From positions 85,234 through 149,233 of the forward strand of contig NZ_BLLG01000014.1 in NCBI RefSeq assembly GCF_011766325.1: a stretch of DNA of 64,000 bases, read 5' to 3'. Source of the stretch: Streptomyces pacificus. GTDB lineage: Bacteria; Actinomycetota; Actinomycetes; Streptomycetales; Streptomycetaceae. Below the pieces are notes generated by a model. That model was not told the DNA's origin. It was given only the letters and a program-made list of their open reading frames with translations, and did not search any database. The translations under genes were made by a program, and so were the position numbers. Shown piece after piece: positions 27,505 to 37,235 of the stretch (positions are counted from its first letter, which is position 1; the number at the start of each line of letters is the position of its first letter).

Positions 27505-30441
27505 TCAGCCGGCGGCCGGGCCGCCGGCGAGGACCGGCGGCGGTCTCAGCCCAGGCCAGGCACTCAGCGCGCCGGCCAGCTGCGCCCGCGAACGGACGTC
27601 CAGCTTCTGGTAGATACGCGTCAACCGGGCCTCGACCGTCTTCACGCTCAGATAGAGCCGCGCGGCCGCCTCCTGGTTGCTGGCGCCCTGCCCCACCAGC
27701 AGCGCCAGATGCAGCTCCGCCTCCGTCAGCGATGACAGCGCGCCGGCGCGGGAAGGCGCGGGATCGGCCGTCCCCGACGGGGTCTCCGACGCCAGCGCCA
27801 GCCAGGGCGCAGCGCCCGACCGCTCGAAGACCGCTGCCGCCGCCTGCAGCGCCCGCTGGGCGGCCGATCGCCTGCGACGGCGGCGCTCCACCCGGGCGAG
27901 CGCGATCAGCGCCCGGCCGCGCTCCAACGGCAGCCCCGCGCCGCCGAACCGGTCGGCGGTGTCGGCCAGCAGCACGGCCGCCTCGGTGGCCTTCCCGCTC
28001 GCGGCCAGGCAGAGTGCGTGCACCCGGTCGCAGCCGAGCAGTACCGTCGTACGGCCCAGCCGCTCCGCGACCGGGCGGACGGCGGCCAGGACGTCGCCGG
28101 CCTCCTCCGGGGCGTCGTTGGCGAGCAGCGCCTCCGCCAGCTCCTCGTGCCAGCGCAGCATGGACGGGTCGACGGCGCTCTGCGCCCGCTCCCCGGCCTG
28201 GACCCGGCGCAGCGTCTGAAGGGCGTTGGCCACGTCGCCGGTGACGAGCTGGACCCGGCCGAGCGCGTACAGGCTGCGGGAGAGGAAGACGCGGTCGCCC
28301 TCCTCCTCGGACGCCTGGGCGCTGCGGCGGGCGTAGCCCGCGGCGCGGGCGAAGCTGCCGCCCGCCGTCTCGGCGAGGGCCAGGGAGTACCAGGCGGGCC
28401 CCGGGGAGAGACCCGCCTCCAGGGTCAGTGCCAGCGACCTGCCGGCATGGGACAACGCGGCGGCGCACTGGCCCCTGCGCGCCTCGACCTCGGCGGACGT
28501 GTTGAACAGCTCGATGGCGTCCTCGACGGTACCGCGCCGCTCGACCAGCGGCAGCAGGGCGTTCAACTGGTCCCGGGCGTCGGTGAGCCGGTCGTCGCAC
28601 AGGGCGTGGCGGATCGTCAGTATCCGGGCGGTGTTGCGGACCCCCTGCGGCCGTTCCACCATCTCCAGGGCCCGTGCCTCGGCGAGTACCCGCTCGGCGT
28701 CGGGCCGGCCGAGGAAGCGCTCCATGCGGGCCCGGACGGTCAGCGCCCTGGCCGCCGTCCTGGTGTCGCCGACGGAGGAGGCCAGTTCGGCCGATTCGAC
28801 GGCGGCCGCCCGCGAGCGCAGGGGGTCGCCGTCGGCGAGCACGTACTTCACGGCAAGCCGGAGCTGTACGGCGGCACGCAGCGCGGTGTCGCCCTCGGAG
28901 TCCTCCATCGCGTGCACATAGATCTCGTCGAGGTCGGTGAGCCCCTGCCCCGCGGTGTCCAGCACCGCGAGCCGGGCGCGTACCCGGTCGGCGGGGCCGG
29001 CGTCCCGGGAGAGGAGGTCGGTGGCGGCCCGCACCGCCAGGTCGGCCCGCGCGGCACGGGCCGCCTCCTCCGCCGCGTCCACGAGTCGGGAGATCCGCTG
29101 CCCTCCCACCCGGCCGGGTGTGGTCTCCGCGGCGAGCAGGGCGAGTTCGGCCGCCAGGGCGCTGTCGCCCCGGCGACGCGCGGCTTCGGCTGCCGTGGCC
29201 ACCTCGGCCGCCAGCAGTTCGTCGGGCACGTCCGTGGCGAGAGCGCGGTGCCGCACCTCCTCCACCGGGTCGTCCACGACCCGGGCGAGTGCGGCGTGCC
29301 CCTGGCTGCGCTCGGTCCAGCAGGCGTCGTGGACGAGCGTCGACGGCAGCACGCCGGCGGTGAAGGCCACGGACCCGTCCTCGGTGAGGGTGACCAGCCC
29401 GGCCCGTTCGGCCGTGGCCAGGTCGGCCTCGGCGCCGGGGCGGCCCGCCCGGCGGATCAGCGACGCCGACGGGCGCAGCGCGAGCGCGGCGAGCAGCAGC
29501 GTGTCGCGCACCGCGGGGGAGGCCACTGCGAGGAGTTGACGGGCGAGGTCGCGGGCGCGGCCCGACAGGGACAGCGCCTCGGCGTGGTGCACCGGTGTGC
29601 GCGCGTCGGCGAGGGAGCGGCCGATGGCGAGCGCGAGTCGCGGATTCCCGCCGCTCGCCCGGTGGATGCGTCCGGCCATCCGGGCCGGGAGGCGGTGGTG
29701 GATGAGGAGTTCGGCGATCTCGTCGGCGTGCAGCGGCGGTACGTTCAGCACATCGGCCTCGGAGGGCACCCACAGCGGTTCCGGGTCTTCGCCCCGGGTG
29801 CCGGGGCCGTACGCCTCGGCGTCGGGGGTCTCCACGGCGACGACCCGCAGCGTGGACGGGGCCAGGTGGAGGGCGAAACGCATCAGGTCCGCGCTCTCGG
29901 GGTCCATCCGCTGCACTCCGTCGACGACGAGCAGCACGGGACCGCGGGCGGCGAGCGCCCGGAGGATCCCGGCGACGGCCAGCCGCAGGGCGATGCGGTC
30001 CCAGCCCTCCTCGGGCACGGGGGCCTCCCGGCACAGCATCGCCACGGCGGCGCGCTGAGGGCCGGGGAGCACCCGGAGGACGTCCTGCTCCCCGGCCGGG
30101 GTTCCGGTTCCGGTGCCGGTGCCGGATGCGGTGCCGGTCGGCGGTCCTCCACCGTTCGCTGACACGGCGACCGAGGCCACCAGCGTGGCGGCGGCAGCGC
30201 CCGGGGTCCGGCGGTCGGTGGGGAGCGTGGCGAGCCGCAGCACATGCTCGCCGCGTGCCTCGGCGCGCGCCGCGATGGCGAGCGCCACCTCGGACTTGCC
30301 GACCCCCGCGGGGCCGGTGAGGAGCGCGCGCCCACCGGAGTGCAGCACGCGGTCGAGGCGGTCGAGGAGTTCGGCCCGGCCGACCGGCACGCGGGGTCCC
30401 CCCGCGCCGGGGCGCGGAGGCGGATGCGCACCGGTGTTCAC
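27505..30441 (-). CDS. LAL-type LuxR-family regulator
   Basis: 978-aa large ATP-binding LuxR regulator. N-terminal Walker A GPAGVGKSEVALA near residues 41-53 and Walker B-like VLLVVDGVQRMD near residue 185 form a STAND ATPase; the long middle is TPR-like helical repeats; the C-terminus carries a LuxR helix-turn-helix (LTEAELHLALLVGQGASNQEAA, SVKTVEARLTRIYQKL). Such proteins often activate secondary-metabolite or sugar genes. The GTG start has GGAAGGAGG 9 nt upstream. No target cluster is obvious here. Confidence 0.92.
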   Translation of the reverse strand: MNTGAHPPPRPGAGGPRVPVGRAELLDRLDRVLHSGGRALLTGPAGVGKSEVALAIAARAEARGEHVLRLATLPTDRRTPGAAAATLVASVAVSANGGGPPTGTASGTGTGTGTPAGEQDVLRVLPGPQRAAVAMLCREAPVPEEGWDRIALRLAVAGILRALAARGPVLLVVDGVQRMDPESADLMRFALHLAPSTLRVVAVETPDAEAYGPGTRGEDPEPLWVPSEADVLNVPPLHADEIAELLIHHRLPARMAGRIHRASGGNPRLALAIGRSLADARTPVHHAEALSLSGRARDLARQLLAVASPAVRDTLLLAALALRPSASLIRRAGRPGAEADLATAERAGLVTLTEDGSVAFTAGVLPSTLVHDACWTERSQGHAALARVVDDPVEEVRHRALATDVPDELLAAEVATAAEAARRRGDSALAAELALLAAETTPGRVGGQRISRLVDAAEEAARAARADLAVRAATDLLSRDAGPADRVRARLAVLDTAGQGLTDLDEIYVHAMEDSEGDTALRAAVQLRLAVKYVLADGDPLRSRAAAVESAELASSVGDTRTAARALTVRARMERFLGRPDAERVLAEARALEMVERPQGVRNTARILTIRHALCDDRLTDARDQLNALLPLVERRGTVEDAIELFNTSAEVEARRGQCAAALSHAGRSLALTLEAGLSPGPAWYSLALAETAGGSFARAAGYARRSAQASEEEGDRVFLSRSLYALGRVQLVTGDVANALQTLRRVQAGERAQSAVDPSMLRWHEELAEALLANDAPEEAGDVLAAVRPVAERLGRTTVLLGCDRVHALCLAASGKATEAAVLLADTADRFGGAGLPLERGRALIALARVERRRRRRSAAQRALQAAAAVFERSGAAPWLALASETPSGTADPAPSRAGALSSLTEAELHLALLVGQGASNQEAAARLYLSVKTVEARLTRIYQKLDVRSRAQLAGALSAWPGLRPPPVLAGGPAAG

Positions 30442-30564
30442 GTACCCCCACCTCCTTCCGGCGTGCGGGCCCGCTGCCCGCCGGAGCAGAGAATACGAAC
30501 CCGGTCGGCCCGTTCCAGGCCCCGTGTCCGGCATGCGGACAGGTCCGTCGTGGGCCGACAGCGG

Positions 30565-30597
30565 GGCGCGTCCGTGGGAACTCCCCACGAACGCGCC
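30565..30597 (-). terminator. Terminator of the subtilase gene
   Basis: Stem GGCGCGT-C-CGTGGG paired with CCCACG-A-ACGCGCC (one mismatch) and a 5-nt loop, 35 nt downstream of the protease stop. Confidence 0.7.
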
Positions 30598-30631
30598 CCT
30601 GACCTGCATGGATGCTGGTCGTGTCGCCGTA

Positions 30632-32464
30632 TCAGAAAGTGAGACGCCAGCTGTCGATGTAGCCGGTGTCACCTGATGCCACATCGCGGACCTGAAGCTT
30701 CCAGGTCCCGTTGGCGACCTCGCTGGAGGCGTCGACGGTGTACGTCGCGAGGACGTTGTCGGCGCTGTCCGAGCCGGAGGAGGTCTTCAGGTTGCGCACG
30801 GTCCCGTCCGGGGCGATCAGGTCGATGACCAGGTCACCGCGCCAGGTGTGCTTGATGTCCACGTCGACCTTGAGGGCGGCGGGGGCATTGCCGGTGATGC
30901 CGGTCACGGCGATCGAGGACGTGACGGTGGAGTTGTCGGAGATCGCGACGTTGGCGCCGTTGGTGAAGGTGGTGCCTCCGGGCGCGGTGCCGGTGACCGC
31001 GTCGACCGTCTTCGTGGCGTCGGCGATGCCGGCGCCGCAGCCGCCGGAGCAGCTGCCGGGCAGCGGACGGGCGTTCGCCTTGATCGCCGACTCGATGTCG
31101 GCCGGGGTCAGGGACGGCTTGACCGACTCCAGCAGGGCGGCGAGGCCGGCGATGTGCGGTGCGGCCATCGAAGTGCCCTGGTAGGGCTGGTAGTTCTCGG
31201 CCGACTGGGTGGTGGAGCCCGAGTTCAGCGTGGAGAGGATGCCGTTCTCGGGGGTGGTGACGGTGCCCGGGGTGTCGGTGGCGCGGCGGGTCTCGCCGCC
31301 GGGCGCCGACACGTCCACGACCGAGCCGTAGTTGGAGTAGAAGGAGCGGCTGCCGTCGCGGTTCGTGGACGCCACGTTGATGACGTTGGCGCAGTTGGCC
31401 GGGGTGGAGAAGGCGGCGTTGGCGTTGCTGTTGCCGGCCGCCACCACCACCGTGGTGCCGCGGGAGACGGCGCCGTTGATGGCGTTCCGGTAGACGCTCG
31501 GGCAGCTGAAGCTGTCGCCGCCGAGGCTCAGGTTGATCACCTTGGCCGGGGTGGCGTTGGCCGGGACGCCGGGGACGCTGCCGCCGGACGCCCAGGTGAT
31601 GGCGTCGGCGATGTCCGAGGACGAGCCGCCGCACTTGCCGAGCACCCGGACGTGCTGGACCTTCGCGTCGTAGGCGATGCCGGCGACGCCCTTGCCGTTG
31701 TTCGCTGCCGCCGCGACGGTGCCGGCGACGTGCGTGCCGTGCCACGACGAGCCGCCCGCCTTGGAGTCCGGGCCGCACTCGCCGTCGGTGAGGTTCCAGT
31801 CTCCCTCGTCCTTGGGGTCGCCGTCGCGGCCGCTGCCGTCACGGGCCTCCGAGGAGCTGGAGATGAAGTCGTATCCGGGCACGGTGTTGGCGGCCAGGTC
31901 CGAGTGTGCGGCGTAGCCGGTGTCGATGACGGCGACGGTGACACCGCTGCCCGTGGTCTTGTCCCAGGAGCCGGGGACGTTCATGCCGCCCGTGGCCTCG
32001 AACAGGTCCCACTGCTTGGCGAATTCGGTGTCGTTCGGGGTGGCCGCCATCGCGTATGCGCGGATGTCCGGCTCCACCGAGGCGACCGAGGGGTCGGCGC
32101 GGAAGGCGTCCATGACCTCGGCGAGGTCCTTCTTCGAGGCCTCGCCGCCCAGATCGACCAGGGCGGCACCACCGGCGAGCCGGCGCTCGAAGCGCAGGTT
32201 CTCCCCGGTCTTGGCGCCCTTGGCCCTGGCGTCCCCGGCGGCGGCGGTGTTCGACCCCGCCTCCTCCGCCTGGGACTCGTAGGTGACGATGACCTTCTCG
32301 ACCGGGGAGTCGGGCAGTTCGGTCATCGACTGCGAAACCGGGGCGGGTTTCGGCGAGGGTTCCCCCGAGGCGGCGGCGAACGCCACGGAGGAAGTGGCGG
32401 CGGCACCCAGAATCGTGGCGCTCGCGGCCACGACGGATATGAGTCTCCGTCCGGAACCGTTCAA
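30632..32464 (-). CDS. Secreted S8 subtilisin-like protease with P-domain
   Basis: 610-aa extracellular serine protease. Signal peptide residues 1-30 (MNGSGRRLISVVAASATILG, cleavage after AFA); inhibitor-like propeptide to about 130; S8 domain with Asp in AVIDTGY, His in HGTHVAGT and Ser in GTSMAAPHIAGL; C-terminal proprotein-convertase P-domain over the last 110 residues. The TTG at 32464 is chosen because AAAGGA stands 6 nt upstream and gives a clean signal peptide; another TTG at 32479 overlaps that site. Probably nutrient or developmental proteolysis. Confidence 0.93.
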   Translation of the reverse strand: MNGSGRRLISVVAASATILGAAATSSVAFAAASGEPSPKPAPVSQSMTELPDSPVEKVIVTYESQAEEAGSNTAAAGDARAKGAKTGENLRFERRLAGGAALVDLGGEASKKDLAEVMDAFRADPSVASVEPDIRAYAMAATPNDTEFAKQWDLFEATGGMNVPGSWDKTTGSGVTVAVIDTGYAAHSDLAANTVPGYDFISSSSEARDGSGRDGDPKDEGDWNLTDGECGPDSKAGGSSWHGTHVAGTVAAAANNGKGVAGIAYDAKVQHVRVLGKCGGSSSDIADAITWASGGSVPGVPANATPAKVINLSLGGDSFSCPSVYRNAINGAVSRGTTVVVAAGNSNANAAFSTPANCANVINVASTNRDGSRSFYSNYGSVVDVSAPGGETRRATDTPGTVTTPENGILSTLNSGSTTQSAENYQPYQGTSMAAPHIAGLAALLESVKPSLTPADIESAIKANARPLPGSCSGGCGAGIADATKTVDAVTGTAPGGTTFTNGANVAISDNSTVTSSIAVTGITGNAPAALKVDVDIKHTWRGDLVIDLIAPDGTVRNLKTSSGSDSADNVLATYTVDASSEVANGTWKLQVRDVASGDTGYIDSWRLTF

Positions 32465-32866
32465 GATGATTCCTTTCAACTGACGGTGCGGAGGCAGGGG
32501 GGCGGCGCATGAAGTCCGCGGTTCGCCGTGGGGGTGCGATCCGCGGAGCCCGGGCCGGGTGCGCCCGTGCGCCGCCTCCTGCGTGACGGCCCCTGGTCAA
32601 GAGCCGCCACCGGACGCATCCCGGAATTAGCATGCACCTGACATTCAGGGATGGCCGGGATCCGCCGGTCCGGCAGACAGTAGGCAACGCCGAGGCGAAC
32701 CCGATACGGGGAAAACCCTTGTCACCCCCTGTGCGAACCCTGTGAACGGTGGGGGCTCGCTCCTCCCCGCCCCGCTGACCTGCGGTGACGGCTCGAGCTG
32801 AGCGTTCGACGGGCCGGGAGGACAATGGCGGGAGGGGGCCGTCGCCCAGAACTCACGGAGGTCGGC
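32465..32866. other. Divergent region, protease and DoxX
   Basis: 402 bases with no supported gene; a lower-G+C patch near 32620-32660 (GGAATTAGCATGCACCTGACATTC) is the likeliest promoter area for the protease. Confidence 0.45.
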
Positions 32867-33286
32867 GTGGATGTCCTGGTCCTGATCGGACGCATCCTGT
32901 TCGCGCTCGTGTTCCTGTACTCCGCGGTGGGACACCTCACCCAGCACCGGCAGTTGGGCGCCTACGCCGCCGCCAAAGGCGTGCCCGCGGCCGAGGCCGC
33001 GACCGTGCTGAGCGGGGTGCTCCTGCTCCTCGGGGGCCTGAGCGTCGCGCTCGGGGTCTGGGCGGACCTGGGCGCCCTGCTGATCGCGGCCTTCCTCTTC
33101 CCCACGGCGCTGGTCATGCACGCCTTCTGGAAGGAGACCGACCCCCAGGCGCGCCAGACGGAGCAGATCTCGTTCCTGAAGGGCATCGCACTCGGCGGCG
33201 CCGCGCTGGTGATGTGCGCCTTCTTCGCCTACGCGGCACACGACCTCGGACTGACGCTCACCGGTCCCCTGCTCTCCATGGGGTGA
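32867..33286 (+). CDS. DoxX-family membrane protein
   Basis: 139-aa protein with four predicted membrane helices (LVLIGRILFALVFLYSAVGHL; AATVLSGVLLLLGGLSVALG; LGALLIAAFLFPTALVMHAF; IALGGAALVMCAFFAYAAH). DoxX proteins are linked to thiol-redox or oxidative-stress complexes in other actinobacteria. GTG start chosen for GGAGG 5 nt upstream; an ATG at 32825 would add a hydrophilic N-terminus. Stands alone. Confidence 0.86.
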   Translation: MDVLVLIGRILFALVFLYSAVGHLTQHRQLGAYAAAKGVPAAEAATVLSGVLLLLGGLSVALGVWADLGALLIAAFLFPTALVMHAFWKETDPQARQTEQISFLKGIALGGAALVMCAFFAYAAHDLGLTLTGPLLSMG

Positions 33287-33489
33287 GCGCGGCGCCCCCG
33301 GCGTCCGCCGTCGGCCGGTCCCGGGTCGCCACCCCGGCCGGGGCCCGGCCTCCGCGACCCCGGCCCGGGGCCGGGCCTCCGCGGCCGCGGCGCCGCGCGC
33401 CCGGCCGGGACCGGAGCGGCCACACCGTGCGACGACGTCCCGCGAGCCCCGCTCGGGACGGCGGCGGCCCCGGTCCGCCCGGCGAACGC

Positions 33490-34011
33490 TCAGCGCATGC
33501 GCAGCCGCGGCGCCCGCGCCGCCGGTGAGACCGGGCCCCCGTCCCCGCGCACATCGTCCTCCAGCGCCGCCGCCCAGCGGGTCAGCCCGGCGACATCGAT
33601 CCCGTACGGCCCCCCGGTCCCCTGCGCCTCTCCGGCTCCGCAGGGCCCCCCGCCTGCGTACGGCGCGATCGACTCGGCACCCCGGGCCAGCAGCGCCGCG
33701 CTCCCCGCGGCATTGCCGCGTGCGGCATGCGTCAGCCCCACCGCCAGCTGCGCCAGCCCTCGCCACAGCCCGCGCTCCTCGTCCGGCCCGGACTTCCAGG
33801 CGTCCTCCAGCACCTCATGGGCGTGGAACGGCATCCCCACGTCCAGCAGCCGCTGCGCCTCCGTCAGCGTCTCCCCGGGCGGGCGGACCACCCCCTCCGG
33901 CTGCCGGTCCACCCCTTCCGCTCCGTAGGGCAGCGGCCGGCCCAACCCGTCCCGGGGACGCGCGCTGCGCGCCCGGCCCTCGTCATCGCGATCCCTCGAC
34001 GTCCTGCTCAC
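33490..34011 (-). CDS. DUF309-domain protein
   Basis: 173-aa protein with the DUF309 signature near residue 70 (GMPFHAHEVLEDAWK followed by WRGLAQLAVGLTHAARGN). An Arg/Asp-rich N-terminus of about 50 residues is variable. All-helical fold; function unknown. GTG start at the point where coding bias begins. It diverges from tRNA-Pro copy 2. Confidence 0.82.
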   Translation of the reverse strand: MSRTSRDRDDEGRARSARPRDGLGRPLPYGAEGVDRQPEGVVRPPGETLTEAQRLLDVGMPFHAHEVLEDAWKSGPDEERGLWRGLAQLAVGLTHAARGNAAGSAALLARGAESIAPYAGGGPCGAGEAQGTGGPYGIDVAGLTRWAAALEDDVRGDGGPVSPAARAPRLRMR

Positions 34012-34156
34012 GTCCCGATTGTCACCCCTCGGCCCTGATCGGGACCAACGCCGGACCCGCCGCGCACGGTGGGGCCGTGTCTCCGGGCGGGGTGCGGATT
34101 GAGGTACTGTTCTCCTGCGCGCTCGACCGGGGCAGGCTCCCCGGGGACGCGTGCAC

Positions 34157-34230
<74 letters not shown>

Positions 34231-34248
34231 CGGTAGGGAAGCAGGTCG

Positions 34249-34270
34249 GAGGGGCCCCTCGGGGCCCCTC
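34249..34270 (+). terminator. Terminator of tRNA-Pro copy 2
   Basis: 8-bp stem GAGGGGCC/GGCCCCTC, loop CCTCGG, followed by TCGGTCGTTT. Confidence 0.75.
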
Positions 34271-34458
34271 TCGGTCGTTTCCGGAGCTTGCCGTGAGCGG
34301 TACGGCGCGACCTCCCGAGCGCGGGCGCCCGCAGGGGCCGGTTGCACCTCCCCGGTACGCGGGTGTGCCCACGCCACGCGATCGGGGAACAGGGCGCACG
34401 TCGCGCGACGGTGCCCGGGCCGCGGGCCCGCCCCCGGTACGGCGAGCCCTGCCGCGGA

Positions 34459-35118
34459 TCAGCGCACCACGGCGATCGCCGTGACCACCAGCCCCGACTC
34501 GACGAGCCAGCGCCCTTCGAAGCCCCTCAGCGGCTGCCCGCCGACGACCGGGCCCTCCACGAGCAGCCGGGCGTGGAACGTGGCGTCGTCGGGGTCGATC
34601 GCGACGACCGCCTCCTCGAAGTCCAGCCAGCGCCGCGCCAGCGGGTACCAGGCCTTGTAGACGCTCTCCTTGGCGCTGAACAGCAGCCGGTCCCAGCAGA
34701 CTTCCGGGCGCAGGGAGCCGAGCCGCTCCAGCGCCGTGCGTTCCTCGGGCAGCGTGACCAGGTCGCGGACTCCCCGGTCGGGCAGGGGCAGATGGGGTTC
34801 GGCGTCCAGGCCGATCGCCAGCACGTCGGCGGCATGTGCCACCGCGGCCGCCCGATAGCCCCGGCAGTGCGTCATCGCGCCGACCACGCCGGCCGGCCAC
34901 TGCGGAGCCCTCGCGGCCCCCGGCAGGATCGGCCCGGGAGGGAAGCCGAGCTCTCCGAGCGCCCCGCGGGCGCACACCCGGACCGTGCCGAACTCCCGCT
35001 GCCGTTCGGGTACGGCGTTCGCCACGACGGCCCGCTCCTCGGGGTACATCTCCGGTACCTCCGGGTCCCCGAAGGCCTCACGGACCGCGATCGGCGGAGG
35101 CAGCAGTTTGTCGATCAT
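34459..35118 (-). CDS. 4'-phosphopantetheinyl transferase, Sfp/EntD type
   Basis: 219-aa transferase that moves phosphopantetheine from CoA to carrier-protein serines. Conserved GLDAEPHLPL near residue 100 (Mg-binding Asp/Glu) and FSAKESVYKAWYP near residue 150 (WxxKEA-like motif with KES). MTHCRGYRAAAV matches the substrate region. Start ATG overlaps the upstream phosphoesterase stop as ATGA, so the two are cotranslated. Broad-range enzymes of this kind activate PKS and NRPS carriers anywhere in the genome. Confidence 0.93.
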   Translation of the reverse strand: MIDKLLPPPIAVREAFGDPEVPEMYPEERAVVANAVPERQREFGTVRVCARGALGELGFPPGPILPGAARAPQWPAGVVGAMTHCRGYRAAAVAHAADVLAIGLDAEPHLPLPDRGVRDLVTLPEERTALERLGSLRPEVCWDRLLFSAKESVYKAWYPLARRWLDFEEAVVAIDPDDATFHARLLVEGPVVGGQPLRGFEGRWLVESGLVVTAIAVVR

Positions 35119-36026
35119 GCGCGTGCCCCGTCCGGTACCAGCGGGAAGACCTCCACGGGACGACCGGGTGCTCCCGGGCGCTTGCGCCACTCCCGCGGAT
35201 AGCCGAGCGAGACCTCCTGGTGCGGCACGCCCTCCCACCGGATCAGCCGCGGGATGTGCAGATGGCCGTAGACGACGGCGGACGCGCGGAACCGGCGCGG
35301 CCAGTCGGCGGTGGCCTCCGTCCCGCACCAGAGCGCGAACTCCGGGTGCCACAGGACCCTGGTGGGCTCACGGATCAGCGGAAAGTGGTTGACCAGCACG
35401 GTCGGCAGGTCCGCCGGCACCTCGGCCAGCCGTGCCTCCGTGATCTCCAGCCGGGCGCGGCACCAGGCGTCCCGTGACGGATGGGGGTCCGGGTGCAGCA
35501 TGAACTCGTCCGTGCACACCACGCCGGCCTGCTCCGCGATCGCCAGCGCCTCCTCCTTGGAGCGCGCCCCGGCGGGCCGGAAGGAGTAGTCGTAGAGGAC
35601 GAAGAGCGGGGCGATCGCCACCGGACCGCCGGGGCCGTGCCAGACCGGGAACGGGTCCTCGGGAGTGACGACCCCCAGTTCCCGGCAGAGCCGCACCAGA
35701 TGCCGGTAGCGCTCCTCGCCGCGCAGCCGCACCGGGTCCTCGGGAGGCGTCCACAGCTCGTGGTTGCCCGGAACCCAGATCACCTTGGCGAACCGCCCGG
35801 CCAGCAGCTCCAGCGCCCAGCGCACGTCGGCCACGTACTCGCCGACGTCACCGGCGACCAGCAGCCAGTCCTCGTCCGACTCCGGGCGCAGCCCTTCGAC
35901 GATCTCGCGGTTCTCGGCATAGCGGACATGCAGGTCGCTGACGGCCACGAGCCTGGGGCCGCGGGGGCCGCCCCCGGCGCGCACATCGGCGGGTGTCTGC
36001 GGACCGCCACGGACCTCATAGCTCAC
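35115..36026 (-). CDS. Calcineurin-like metallophosphoesterase
   Basis: 303-aa enzyme with all five blocks: SDLH (near 31), GDVGEY (GDxG), GNHE, NHFP and GHLH. Cytosolic. The upstream partner of the phosphopantetheinyl transferase in an overlapping pair; a role in turnover of the pantetheine arm or CoA is a reasonable inference but not shown. GTG start; upstream frame loses coding character. Confidence 0.9.
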   Translation of the reverse strand: MSYEVRGGPQTPADVRAGGGPRGPRLVAVSDLHVRYAENREIVEGLRPESDEDWLLVAGDVGEYVADVRWALELLAGRFAKVIWVPGNHELWTPPEDPVRLRGEERYRHLVRLCRELGVVTPEDPFPVWHGPGGPVAIAPLFVLYDYSFRPAGARSKEEALAIAEQAGVVCTDEFMLHPDPHPSRDAWCRARLEITEARLAEVPADLPTVLVNHFPLIREPTRVLWHPEFALWCGTEATADWPRRFRASAVVYGHLHIPRLIRWEGVPHQEVSLGYPREWRKRPGAPGRPVEVFPLVPDGARA

Positions 36027-36231
36027 GGTGCACTTCCCAGCTCCTCGGTAGGACGGCGGCTTGCGGTGGTGCGGCGGTGGACCGCACCCCGGTGCGACGA
36101 CTGTACGACGGTGCAACGACGGCGGGTGCCGGGCCGGTTCCCGGCACGTCGTCGCGCACCGGGGCCGGCGGTCCGCCCGTCGGCGGCCCGCGGTCCGGCG
36201 CCCGAGCGCAGGATAGGCAGCTCAGTCCAGT

Positions 36232-36693
36232 TCACTGGGAGAGGCCGCTGCCGTACGGGGCGTACAGGTCGAGCAGCCGCACCCGGGCCGAGTGCAGCCG
36301 ATGGGCCAGCACGCGCGCGACCCACTGGCCTATCGCCGAGCCGAACGCGGGATCGGCTTCCATCAGGTTCCGGACGGGGGCTGCGTCGAACTCCTGGGCG
36401 CGCACCGGGGTCATGGCCTCGGCGCCCAACTGCCAGACGTACGGCGGGAACAGCCATGACCAGCCCACGAGTTCGCCGAAGCCGAGGTTCTCGATCACAG
36501 CGGGGCGTCGGCCGGGGACCCGGATGTCGAGTGTGACGGTACCGGACCGGATGATCCAGAACCGGTCGGCGAGACGGCCCTCCTCGAAGACGCGGGCCCC
36601 TTCGGGGAACTTGACGTCCTCGGCCATCTCCATCAGCCGGCCGCGGTACTCGGTGGAAAGGGCGGCAGTGATCCGTGTCGAAGAGCTGCTCAT
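36232..36693 (-). CDS. Stand-alone cyclic-nucleotide-binding-domain protein
   Basis: 153-aa Crp/Fnr-type sensor domain without DNA-binding helix-turn-helix. Beta-roll motifs: VKFPEGARVFEEGRLADRF, WIIRSGTVTLDI and FGELVGWSWLFPPY, where a Gly-Glu-Leu replaces the cAMP phosphate-cassette Gly-Glu-X-Ala. It may bind a nucleotide or other ligand and act through protein contact. ATG with GGAGG 9 nt upstream; ATG at 36723 is possible. Confidence 0.86.
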   Translation of the reverse strand: MSSSSTRITAALSTEYRGRLMEMAEDVKFPEGARVFEEGRLADRFWIIRSGTVTLDIRVPGRRPAVIENLGFGELVGWSWLFPPYVWQLGAEAMTPVRAQEFDAAPVRNLMEADPAFGSAIGQWVARVLAHRLHSARVRLLDLYAPYGSGLSQ

Positions 36694-37235
36694 CGCTGGG
36701 GCCTCCGTATCCCTCAAGGCCATCGTGAGCCGTCGGGGCGCCGAATGCACGGCCTGGGCCGTATGACGCGGCCTGCGTCCGGTTCGCGGAACCGGCGCGT
36801 GTGCGGAGCCGGCGCGTGCGCCGGTTCGGGACGTGCCCGGGTCGGCGGGTGCGCCGGACACCCGCAGGCTCGCCGAGCAGGGAGGTCCGGCCGAGCCCGA
36901 CGGTCCGGCGAGCGGCGGAGTCCGACGTGCCGGAAGGCCGCGCCGGGCCTGCGGGCCTGAGGGGCGGGCGGAAAGGGGCCTTCGGCGTACCGGAAGGCTC
37001 GACGAGGCGGAACGCCCGAGCCGCCACAGACCCGCGGGTTCGGTCGCGCGGCGGCCGGAAGGGGTCGGGGCGCGGCCGGGACGGTGGGTGACGGAGTGAT
37101 CTCATGGCGTGGTGGGGCGGCTCATCATGCCGGTGAGCACGGTGAGCACGGTGAGCACGGTGAGCACGGTGAGCACGGTGAGCACGGTGAGCACGGTGAG
37201 CACGGTGAGTGCGGTGCTGCGTGTGCACGGGACGC
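36694..37235. other. Intergenic region with 9-bp tandem repeats
   Basis: 542 bases. Repeated GCCGG/CGGTGC-type motifs (GTGCGCCGGTTCGGG and GTGCGGAGCCGGC near 36800) precede a microsatellite-like array. No gene is supported on either strand; the frames crossing the array are artefacts of its 9-bp period. Confidence 0.55.
37132..37212. repeat. Nine copies of a 9-bp repeat
   Basis: GGTGAGCAC eight times without interruption, then one GGTGAGTGC. It ends 23 nt before the stop of the leftward RhoGDI-like gene, so lies in its 3' region. Each period can be read as codons in all frames, but no flanking frame shows coding bias. Confidence 0.95.

Noticed and set aside
27062..30451. 1129-codon leftward open frame over the LuxR gene
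   Set aside because: Arg/Pro/Gly-rich shadow of the LAL regulator, typical of high-G+C DNA.
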